Source of the DNA: Arachnopeziza araneosa
Taxonomy: Eukaryota > Ascomycota > Leotiomycetes > Helotiales > Arachnopezizaceae
Direction: 5' to 3'
Length of the DNA stretch: 57,277 nt
NCBI GenBank assembly: GCA_003988855.1
Contig: QYAI01000158.1
Span: 1 to 57,277, forward strand
The notes under the pieces: model-generated
Databases searched by the model: none
Seen by the model: the letters and a program-made list of their open reading frames with translations, nothing else
What the model was told of the DNA's origin: nothing
Shown here: positions 47,801 through 54,937 of the stretch, piece after piece
Numbering within the stretch: the stretch's first letter is position 1
Layout of the letters: each line of letters starts with the position of its first letter
Translations under genes and position numbers: made by a program

Positions 47801-47941
47801 CCCGCCACGGAAGAACAGAAAGAAGAGGAGGCTGAGGCTGAGAAGCCTAAAGAGGTCGAGGCTGGAGAAGAAGAAGTGCATGCCGAGGCCGGTGTTCATC
47901 ATGAACATGAGGAACAAGGAGGGGAGGAGGCTGAAGCATAG
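41885..47941 (+). CDS. giant coiled-coil repeat protein, function unknown
   Basis: One exon of 2018 residues. A conserved-looking head (about 45-120: DVDSIRNAVDAAINSENF, ANLAKLIKPNIKSALDTIQP, HEMLLRKTNRSVEDILDR) precedes about 1400 residues of heptad repeats. In the best region the period is 21 residues (three heptads), for example LESHSAV-LDEIKTA-NTAHSTA then LENQNVT-LGDIKNA-SDLHSTA. HTAALDEIKASH-type units recur dozens of times. Near the C-terminus four shorter repeats carry (V/I)HLxxxGLxQLQxH, followed by an acidic Glu/His-rich tail. The head and long rod suggest a tether or scaffold, comparable in style to Woronin-body leashin proteins, but I cannot assign it. After the TAG stop the frame reads EPKDLSSATETHEGGK to a TAA, so the ancestral protein may have been slightly longer. 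Confidence 0.9.
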   Translation: MSKMGSTSRPPLASRIRASFDGKRLRSSQDNHLDPLGSNPHNGFAVQDVDSIRNAVDAAINSENFQNAIAANLAKLIKPNIKSALDTIQPLVESVYAHEMLLRKTNRSVEDILDRVGDGGGVSRRTSRAESDVEFPSRRASRVEVEDTAEEATPTAEEFKELAPVHASKDVTHDKSIVATSPANNLEEFKQLLDENNAKTAATLSELSTSVDTSNTAIISIAQGFDDINDLLHPTKENLEKLTSSSEQSATVMAVIQSQLDQLKGDIGEILSELSALRGSVGNVATSGSEGFNKLSTEINGVLNVVEGHTTTLSDIKNAAPHPEIVSALQQANDHHTSHATALSELKERSLIAPVETKPGPDHTAALEELKADLASMKENIEAGLTSNHDNLTSLGSKIDSHHEKHTEALEGIRSLNAASAPPVSSTSADLEAKIAEVQTSLQGHTAALDEIKASHAAHSEALEGIRSLNVAPVPTDASLSPDLEAKIGGIQTSLEAHTAALNDIKAFHAAHSVALENIRSIPTDDTESSQALDAKIEEIKDSLGAHTTSLDEIKASHTSHSAALETLRSTPKDDDGNTQALDANIAEIKDSLNAHSAALDEIKAAHTAHASAFESQGAVLDDIKASHASSIATLETIRSAPTNDASAGSSDELDAKISEVKDALHAHTSALDEIKAAHTAHASALDSQGASLEEIKASHASQTTALESHSAVLDEIKTANTAHSTALENQNVTLGDIKNASDLHSTALEGHGATLESIRDLNSGSASASAPAFDTSALEGQISHLANALETHGTSLDALKTASESHSAALEGHGTTLEGIRDLNSTPAAASVVDTSALEGQISTLASTLDAHTTALDEVKASHAAHTSTLEAHTASLEDIKAATTSHTSKLEELKSIPAASDESHPTPVVDTEKFDNIQTQIGDIASTLTTHTATLDQIVANNGAHKESLDEIIGLQDGHTAALNEITEKNVAHAEALEGLKGLHDSHATSLDEIKGLHTSHAVALDDIKATNATHTASLDELKDISNSHRTALESSRSVTDTPPSSDPVLAAQIAAISTTLESHTSHLEDLKTNLSTSTAVVPIPESPSYPSDALLSTVVDTLGSHTTLLTEIKDDVAAEILTSLHDMGQLCTHHSNLLNEIRESDVSDEILTLLHSTNEKLESVNAGVTKIGDWEVEGGLGVLEEKVSEIQKTLSGHQDTLSAVKDTTAASHEFHVKHDAALSEIKEKSVELAAGGDTSGLHEKIDDLATKLAENHATISDLHAAHSSSLDELKSRSVEASAPPAQTVDTTALEEKLSAIQSTLDEHHTTLSSIKDAASASLESHADHTTALNEIQEAALSSVDSHASHATALAELKETADTNSEAHLSHMAALDEIKDRQIAHSAALAGRKGHDATEDTEPGSPDLAAIETHLTAIISALESQSVTLSDIKSASSHEDIISNLNSLKAIVEESKAGLDEHGALVKDLHGSTQEFHNGAKDKHDSILSGIAGLAVGGAASSVIHSSDSESKEVLEELQSLHVLTSSASNTITTINEGIMSMRTQLEINHTTLTTSITTLSDELKAEIDASGTEVLDHLSLMSSDLQKTNVVASGVHLNDKGIEQLQSHVEDGVHLNSKGVSQLQTHVSPLSTKEEGIHLSDRGLSQLQDHLSSIAPTPNSEGVHLNPTGLAQLQDHFTTSEPLSESTWFGNRQKSTVPAKGEGSESGSVVLDPIHEEEEEDSPKEANFAHGHDESVGAPYARDQVDVFKYLEDQTPEAGVSPELHPTEVAEDNDELNEGHLDEPKAEEFETTEAPENDEIASEHEGTEIIGHAEEESHTIDSIDSDYPTESHEAPSMAETADEEEYDEHGHAEKSQNWSIVGKDEEDPFADGEAVSTPQGETELAAHAEGSAVQNDDKVQEAQEHKSHDEEEVTEPTAEVTNKEEHQDEEEDAQHEPDNEGVPVSGEHAISEETHKHAESEKVGIEAEPPATEEQKEEEAEAEKPKEVEAGEEEVHAEAGVHHEHEEQGGEEAEA

Positions 47942-48584
47942 GAGCCTAAGGACCTAAGCTCAGCTACAGAGACGCATGAAGGCGGAAAATAAGGTTACAC
48001 GAAGAAACAAAAGCTTCCCACGAGGCTAAAGGCAAATAATTGGAGACTGCTGATTCAAAAGACGTGAAGGAAGAATAGAGTGGAACTCTGTTTCTATGTG
48101 GCGTTAGGGCTGTGTCATTCTTTAGATGTAGATGTTTTTCTTGTATAGTCCTTGGTCCGATACCTATTTGATTAGTCTTAACTGTATATGATATTTTGTA
48201 CCTTATGCATTGCTTCGCATTGTCCTATTATAATAGTCTTTGATCGAAAGGGTGTTAAGCTCTTTGATTAAGCCGGATAAATCCATCTTTCAAGCAGAGG
48301 AGGAAAATAGATCAACGAATAACACAACCAACTCTCTAAATCACTTTAAACTTGAGGTAGTATGAAAGAATTCGACATCGAACAGGTTGCTGAATTGCGA
48401 GAGATGCGAATGTGGCGCCCGGAGCTGAACCACGTGTAAGGGCATGAATGGCACAGTCGCGTCGCCGTCTACTGGGGTGGTGCTGGACAGCTGAAAACAT
48501 TCAATAAGAGCCTTTGCATTCTAACGCAACATAAACCAAAGCCTGACCCAAAACTTCCTCAATTTGATGTTAAAAAGTTTCAGA
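47942..48584. other. intergenic region
   Basis: 643 bp. The first 50 bp continue the upstream frame past its stop. The rest is AT-rich with no feature recognised. Confidence 0.4.
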
Positions 48585-51500
48585 ATGAGCTTCGGTTTCG
48601 GTATTGGCGATTTCATCGCTGTTGGCGAACTTGCAGAGCGTCTTTACAAAGAAATATATCTTGTTGCTAGAAATGCGCCACAAGAGCTACTCCAGCTGCA
48701 AAGCGAAGTTGCAACCTCGAGCATGTCCATTGATCTTTTGGTAAAGGAAGTACAAAACAAAGACAGTATTCTGGCTCGCAGCGGTGAGGAGAGGGTTGCT
48801 ACCGTCAACCATGTGATGCAAGACACCAAGAAGACCCTTCTTGAACTGGAAAAGTTCTCAAAAAGCTTTAACCCAGCCCTCCGCAAGCCGGGACCTTTGG
48901 GTAAATTCAAATCGGCATGGGACAGGGCCAAGTTTGCAACGGAGATGCCGAAGATCGACGCTCTTCGTGCTCGACTCCAGTATCAGAATGGATCAATCAA
49001 TCTCATTCTCATATCGCCTGGAAAGTAAGGCTATTGACACCTACCCCTACAGTTGAGGCGCAAGATCTGACATCATTCGCAGCTCTTCCCTTCAGCGCAT
49101 TGAGACCATGGATCGAAAGATGAGTGCGGATATTGAAGAGGTAAAAAATATGGTGATACAATTTACCCAGCAAACTCCCAATCATACCGTGCTTGATTAT
49201 CAATCTCCATTGACGGAGCGATTCATTACCGAAGCGGAGAAATCAGGCCGTCGCTGGTTCTCTTTTGGATTCGACGAATGGCTGAGAGCAGGTCAATGGT
49301 GGCTCATGGCTTCTCAAGGGCGCCTTTCTGGAACAGGAGATGGAGAAATTATCAGCGCTCAACCCTATGCGAACTTACTCAAAGCCTCATCAATTCTGCT
49401 CGACATATTACCACGCCATCCATCAATCAGGCTTTGGGATCCCACAAAAGAGTATCTTCAGTTCCACCAATTGGCCGATATGGTCCGACGCGAAGTCGCC
49501 TCGATTGAATCACGACATCTGCAGGTTCCAGACCTCGAGATCGTGAAGCAGGCCGACTGCAGGATATGGACAGATACTGTCCAAACCATTCAGTTAGAAT
49601 CGACCTTGCAGACTAGTGGTTTAAGATCGTGGGATGGCGCCGCAGAAGAAATGCTATTCCAAGGGTTCGGTTCATATATATATGATCGAAAGGTGAAACC
49701 AGAGGAGTGTATAATTCTTATCTTGGTGTCGAAGAAAGATATTACTGAGGCTAGAGTAGTGGCTCGAAACCAGAAGGGAGCAGAGCTCATTAGTTTGCGA
49801 ATTAACTTTGAGCTCCTTCGAGGCCAAAAGCTACCCGGCCAGACCATGACGGATGATGATGAGCTTGCAAGTTGGCCAAGGCTTAAGCTTGAATACGCCA
49901 ATTGCATAGAGCCTCTGGGAAATGGTGTCGATACAGTTCGACTCGGCCAAATCGATCTCAAGCTGTCTTCCCTTGAAGATTTGAAGGTGTTTTCTCCAAC
50001 CTTTCGTGGTATCTTGTTTTGTCAGGAAGTCACTGGTATCGCTAAGGATCATAAGCTCCTGCATGGAATCATTCTTCTGTTTTCGTTTCTGCAACAAGAT
50101 CAAAAGATACTTGAATCAAACTTGAATTCTTGCCAGACGCGGAGTTGTCTCGAATACGTCGACGACGGCCCGGAAGGTCTTCTCTCCTTTGCGAAATCGA
50201 TCGCCAGCAATTACTTACATGAGCAAGAGTTGCAGTCGCCAATCACCCCGTCATTATTCTCTGGTTCATTTAAAATTAATCCAGCTCTATCAGCCGATAA
50301 AGAGCTTGAAGTGGCTCAGTGCGTCTATTATTGGCTGTATGACATATGCTCCGTCATTGCTGCCTCAGGGCAACCTCTTGATTGGATACGACCTGGGGTA
50401 ATCAGAACGGGCGGATGTAAGCTTCCTCGCTTTCCTCTCGCTATGAAAGTATCTTATTTGTTTCATACTGCAATCGAAAATCGATCTCCATAAATAATCC
50501 TTCAAAAGTTACGAACGGATAATAATTAACTCTTTCTAGATGATGATAGTCTCGATGACATCAGTGGTAACACCCCAAAAAGTTTCCCACCTGTTCTCTG
50601 TCGTATTGCGGAACTGGCCACAATCTATGGGAACGGAATTCTGATCGAATCTCTTAATGATCAAGACCTACAAGTAAATCGCCAAAGAGAGGTTGGAAAA
50701 TGGTCGTTTAGAGAGAAGGTGTTTGAACCTCCAAGCAGCATGCCATATTGGGGCGGAAAATCCACACCGGATCTCCAACAATGTCACTTGATTCATTACG
50801 CGGCAGTATATGGTGGCCATTCTCTTGTCCAGCTCCTTCTTGATCGAGGAACTGACCCTCTGGTTAGGACGGGCGGAGGGTTTGGCACGGTGTTTAATAA
50901 TCTCACGGCTTGCGAATGTGCTATTACAGTGCTCAATACTGACGCTGTGAAGCTTCTGATACCGTTTCAATTTGCGGGAGATTTAATGGAATTTGTACTC
51001 GACTTCTCTTGTTGGCTGTTTGATCAGAATTCTGATCATCTGTTACTATCGGGAGTTTTCGGAGACTCTCTTGAGAGTGTCCAAAACCTATACATCCAAA
51101 GTCCGCAACTCCAAAGTCCGCACCTCCAGGGTCTGTACATACACACGGTCACAGCATTTATTGATTCTGCAAATGAAATTTACAGGAACAAATATGGCAT
51201 GAACGTAGGAGACGAAATATTCAGAGCAGTAGTCGTTGATAGGGCTCTGAACAGGCACATTGGTAAACGAAGATCGAATACAACTATGGTGGCCTTTTCT
51301 ATGCCTGCGGCAATTGTGAAGGAAGTGTATGATGAGTCGCTCACAATAGCTCTGGTAGGCCGCAAGTTTGCCTCTGAGAATTTAGTGGGATTCGATCAGC
51401 CAGCAATATGCCATGTGTGTTCAACTGCCTCTGTAGATGCTGTACAGACTCTTATTGCCGAAGGTGAGGAACGCCCTGATTATTGCTTTCGCAGCAGTAA

Positions 51501-52095
51501 TGTCTCAAGTATCAAATCGCTCCCGCCAAACATGGATTTGACAATGGCTTTCCAGTCTCTTAATCGAGATGGTATGACGCCTTTCCAAGAATTCGATACG
51601 ACAGACGATGCGACCAAAGTCGTTCTTCTATGTAAGGCAGGCGGAGACATCAATATTCGCAGTCCATGTGGATACTTTGAAGATAGTGGCCATGGAATGC
51701 ACTGTGCAGAGTGTTTGACACCATTAGATTCAGCTCTGAAAATGGGGAATATTGCGATAGCGAGAGTTTTTGTGTGTTCAGGAGCTATCATCACCTCTAA
51801 CTCCCTGGAACTTCGAAGTGCTCTACTTGCTGTTCTCTACAGACAGTTCCCCCACTTATTCCCCAGTGATGAAAATAAAAAATATGAGTTTGAACCACCT
51901 GGGCACTGGTTTCAGTATCTTGGATTCGATTGCACTGCTGAAGTCGCTCTACCACCTATGACAAATAGTGCGGTAGACTGGTTGATTAACAATGAAGTTT
52001 GGAACCAAAAGCCTGCAAATTGGGACAAACCGAGAGTTCGAATAGAAGAAGGAGAGCGTGGAATTGAGATGAAAAGTACAGAATGGTGGGAGTAA
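48585..52095 (+). CDS. fungal STAND-type N-terminal domain protein with ankyrin-like repeats
   Basis: Exons 48585..49024, 49083..50416 and 50540..52095 with introns of 58 and 123 bp give 1109 residues; all phases agree. Residues 1-110 (MSFGFGIGDFIAVGELAERL, LLQLQSEVATSSMSIDLLVKE) match the all-helical fungal N-terminal domain found at the head of NLR-like/STAND proteins (PF17111-type). No P-loop NTPase follows. A middle region of about 450 residues (RWFSFGFDEWLRAGQWWL...) is unassigned. Ankyrin-like repeats occur near 675-705 (LIHYAAVYGGHSLVQLLLDRGTDP) and about 930-1005 (TPLDSALKMGNIAIARVFVCSGA). The layout suggests a recognition or regulated-assembly protein; the ligand is unknown. ATG 48585 is preferred over 48567 because family members begin MSFGFG. 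Confidence 0.85.
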
Positions 52096-52541
52096 AGCAT
52101 CGAACGAGTAATATGACGAGGCGAGACAAACAGAGTTTTAGATGTATAAATGCTGAGGATGGGTTCTTTAAAACGTTCATGTCAGCGTTTACACCTTAGT
52201 GACTCTTGAGATTACCGTCGCTTTACCAGCATAATATTAAAGATATCAGCCGCAATTCAAATTGTAGAGCCGAAACAAAGCCTAAAGTAACGAGCTGGAT
52301 TGTTGTTTACTCAATGGACGAACTTCAAAAGGGGCGTCTCGCTAAACATCACAGCGTCTTCACATGCAAGCTCGGGGATTTTCAGGGACGAAGCCGCTCC
52401 CGAAGCCACCGACCAGCCGCGCCGCCTTCGCGACGTCATAGATTGTCACAAGCTTCAATGTTTGTTTCCTCGAAATGAAATTTGAACTGAATTTTCATTG
52501 TTATCTTTTAATCTCTGATATTCAACGACTGATTCTCCACA
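52096..52541. other. intergenic region
   Basis: 446 bp between the ankyrin-like gene and the monooxygenase pseudogene. Nothing recognised. Confidence 0.4.
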
Positions 52542-53817
52542 ATGGCCGCAATGGAGAACCCGCTTCTCCACCCGCTCATCTTCATCTACCAGATCATCCA
52601 ATGGGTGCTCGATCTCCTCTTCTCGCCCGAGCTTCCCAAACCGGGAGCGTACCTTGGGAGACCGAAGATGAAATTTAACACTAGAGTTGAGAGGGCGTAT
52701 TAAGATGATAACGGCCGTTGGATCAACGATCCCTCGAATGGGAGATATGAAGGCATCATTGCTGCGGTTGGGACATGTGGTGATCCGACGATGCCGCATC
52801 TACCGGGATGGATAAATTCAAGGGAAAGATCTATCATAGTAGCGAGTTGACAGGGAAGAGTGCGGAAGGCAAGAAAATGATTATAATCGGTGGTGGTGCC
52901 AGTGCTGTCGAGGCGTTGGAATTCGCTTCAGAAGAAGAGGCAGAGAAGACGTACATCCTCGCTTGTTTAGACAAGTGGATCATTCCTCGGAATCTAATCG
53001 TCGATATTCTTCTTGCATTCAACATTTTTGGAGGCGAAACTTCTCTTTCCTGGATCCCGGAGACACTGCTGAGGAAGTTCTTCTACCGTGATCTCCAAGA
53101 TCTGGCTCCAAACGATAAGGGGTTATTCACCATGACACCAATGTTAAACGGTGACGTGATGGACATGATTCGTTCTGGAAAATCAGAGTGGTTACGTGGT
53201 TGCGTGGCGACATTAAAGGCTTCACAGAAACCGGGATTCTTTTCAACAAACGCGCAAAAAGCTACCATCTAGCGGCCCAGGTCGACAAGTGGAAGTCAAG
53301 GGCGACATCGTTCTTATGGCCACTGGTTATGGTAGGCCAATATTAGATTTCCTCCTAGAAGAAAACTTTCAAGAGCCGTACACACCCCCAAATTGGTATC
53401 TCCAAACCTTCCACCTCTTCAACCCTCCGTCTGCTGCAAAAATTGCACATACGTCAACGCCATCGGCTTAGTAGGAAACTGGCATATAGGAATCTACACC
53501 CGGATCCTCCTCATGTTCATCTCTGATCCATTGACGAGTCCCCGTCCCTTCTGGATGGAGCGCTGGATCGACATGACACGTTTTGTGAAAAGGTTGCGCC
53601 GACAGGAGCGTTTGATTTCTTCACGTATCTGGAATTGGTTTGGTGGTTTACGTTCTACATCGCTATCAATCCTTTCCGGTGGAAGTGGGCTTTCTTTGTG
53701 TTTTTCGGCGTTGGGGCGGGTTTGCCGCGGAGGGTCGTTGATGCCGAGGATAGGATTCAAGATCGGCTTGGGTGGGAGAGGAATGGGGATGTGTATGATG
53801 TTGGAAAGAGCTTTTAG
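52542..53817 (+). pseudogene. FAD-dependent (FMO-like) monooxygenase pseudogene
   Basis: Pieces in all three frames together match a fungal flavin monooxygenase. A membrane-anchor N-terminus (HPLIFIYQIIQWVLDLLFSP) jumps directly from YLGRPK to a mid-protein segment (KFNTRVERAY), so the first dinucleotide-binding GxGxxG region is deleted. After a TAA at 52699 it resumes as DDNGRWINDPSNGRYEGIIA, then in another frame MIIIGGGASAVEALEF (second Rossmann motif), WIPETLLRKFFYRDL, GDIVLMATGYGRP, EPYTPPNWYLQ, CTYVNAIGLVGNWHIGIYTR and INPFRWKWAFFVFFGVGAG. At least four frame changes occur. One is an 8-bp tandem duplication (TGGTTACG/TGGTTGCG near 53194). Certainly non-functional. Confidence 0.9.
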
Positions 53818-54277
53818 AGATAGGAATCAGTGGGACTTTTGTGTGTGATTGATGATTCAAGGTAAGGGAAAGAAAATAAATCGATTATCTTGGTGTGTTT
53901 TATGTTGTAAAATGAGAAATGAAAAACTTGCCTCTCACTATTGAAATATGCATAAAATTTAGCATGTGAGAACATGTCCAAAATTTCTGTCGTGTTCAGT
54001 TAAAAAAAACTGGAACGAGTAAATATTTCGTCTTCCCAGATAATATGGATTCCAAGTATGGAAACCCTAACCCTACGGCACCATTCGCTTAAAAATCCCG
54101 ACTCCAAAAATGGCCAAGAAAAGTTTACACATGAAGGAGGAATATCGAATAAATAAACACCTTTAAAAAGTGAACCGAAATATAAATCACCACTTACTCC
54201 ACCTTCCATTCTCGTCCCCCTCCCCCTCCCTCCCACAAGGTACAAGAAAGCAAATAAGCCCCCAGCAGCCTCCATAC
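53818..54277. other. intergenic region
   Basis: 460 bp, AT-rich then C-rich (CCCTCCCCC-type runs near 54215) just upstream of the tRNA gene. No gene seen. Confidence 0.4.
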
Positions 54278-54283
54278 GGACAG

Positions 54284-54340
54284 GTACGTTTAGTCATACG
54301 CCGTCCCACTCCGCCCAAACCACACACTAACACTCTCCAG
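54284..54340 (+). other. spliceosome-like intron 1 in tRNA-Leu
   Basis: 57 bp. Donor GTACGT, branch-like ACTAAC at 54326..54331, pyrimidine-rich end CTCTCCAG. It separates acceptor-stem nucleotides 1-6 from nucleotide 7. The same donor and branch style is seen in protein-gene introns of this window. Confidence 0.8.
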
Positions 54341-54341
54341 A

Positions 54342-54353
54342 TGGCCGAGCTGG
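54342..54353 (+). promoter_or_regulatory. Pol III A box
   Basis: TGGCCGAGCTGG matches TRGCNNARYNGG exactly. Its last base is the first base of intron 2, so the box stays contiguous in the DNA despite two flanking introns. Confidence 0.8.
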
Positions 54354-54405
54354 TTCGTTTCTCAAAATCACCCAGGATATCGGTTTCAACTAATCCCCAA
54401 TTCAG
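54353..54405 (+). other. spliceosome-like intron 2 in tRNA-Leu (D loop)
   Basis: 53 bp. Donor GTTCGT, branch-like ACTAATC near 54389, end AATTCAG. GGTT occurs at both edges. Removal gives the normal Leu D arm with GG and a 4-bp stem. Confidence 0.78.
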
Positions 54406-54458
54406 GTTATGGCGCCAGGTTAAGGTTCTCTTAACATCATTTCCTGGTCACGAAAGTG

Positions 54459-54508
54459 GTGAGTCTGGGAGTGAATGGTTTGATATGATGGGTTCTGACT
54501 ATTGCTAG
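54459..54508 (+). other. spliceosome-like intron 4 in tRNA-Leu (variable arm/T stem)
   Basis: 50 bp. Consensus donor GTGAGT, branch-like CTGAC near 54495, end TTGCTAG. It lies just after the variable-arm stem. Removal brings GTG next to GC and the T stem. Confidence 0.8.
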
Positions 54509-54513
54509 GCGTG

Positions 54514-54524
54514 GGTTCGAGTCC
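54514..54524 (+). promoter_or_regulatory. Pol III B box
   Basis: GGTTCGAGTCC, a perfect GGTTCGANTCC. It is about 170 bp from the A box because of the inserted introns. Confidence 0.85.
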
Positions 54525-54544
54525 CACTCTGTTCAAAATTATTA

Positions 54545-54550
54545 TTTTTT
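54545..54550 (+). terminator. Pol III T-run terminator
   Basis: TTTTTT starting 10 bp after the tRNA discriminator base, with a second run of six T at 54556. Confidence 0.75.
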
Positions 54551-54830
54551 GCTGCTTTTTTGTGTGTGGTTAAATCCCGGTCTCATTTAAGATATAAAGA
54601 TTTCAATTTTGATAGTTTCATTGCTGCCGTGTATAATTCTTGATTTGTAGATTGGTTAGTTTCATGGAATACCTCTGTTAATATTTTAGCAATAGAACGT
54701 TTTGTCTTATAAGGTTGTTGGTTAGAATCTCGCTGACTTTCTTGTCAAAGCATTAGAGAGGAAACACATGGTGGTAATAATGGCGTTTAATTGTGTTTCT
54801 GAAGAATTGTAGTGTTTGAAGAGCTCAGAT
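54551..54830. other. intergenic region
   Basis: 280 bp of AT-rich sequence between the tRNA terminator and the left end of the pogo element. Nothing recognised. Confidence 0.4.
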
Positions 54831-54937
54831 AACGTGGTTTATCATCGAGTTGCGCATATCATCGAGTGGCGCACTTTTCCCCACCTCATTACTTTGAAAT
54901 AGGATTAAACAACCACAACGTATAGAATTTATTGAAA

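Larger units (their letters stand above)
54278..54535 (+). tRNA. tRNA-Leu(AAG) with a canonical intron plus three spliceosome-like introns
   Basis: Exon pieces are 54278..54283, 54341..54352, 54406..54458 (containing the 16-nt anticodon-loop intron 54426..54441) and 54509..54535. Joined they give 82 nt. The acceptor stem GGACAGA pairs with TCTGTTC (7/7, one G-U). The D stem GCCG/TGGC is 4/4 with one G-U. The anticodon stem CCAGG/CCTGG is 5/5 around TT-AAG-G-T. The long variable arm CAC-GAAA-GTG marks a class II tRNA. The T stem GTGGG/CCCAC is 5/5 with loop TTCGAGT, and the discriminator is A. AAG at 54422..54424 reads Leu CUU/CUC. The canonical intron contains CTTAA, able to pair with the anticodon. 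The other three insertions have GT...AG ends and branch-like motifs. A degenerate pseudogene would not keep every stem. Confidence 0.85.

Noticed and set aside
49108..50493. Separate gene starting at 49108 and another at 50719
   Set aside because: Two canonical introns join these to the frame starting at 48585 with matching phases, giving one 1109-residue protein.
54356..54509. The tRNA locus as a simple degenerate tRNA pseudogene
   Set aside because: Random insertions would not all carry GT...AG ends with branch motifs, and decay would not leave every stem fully paired.
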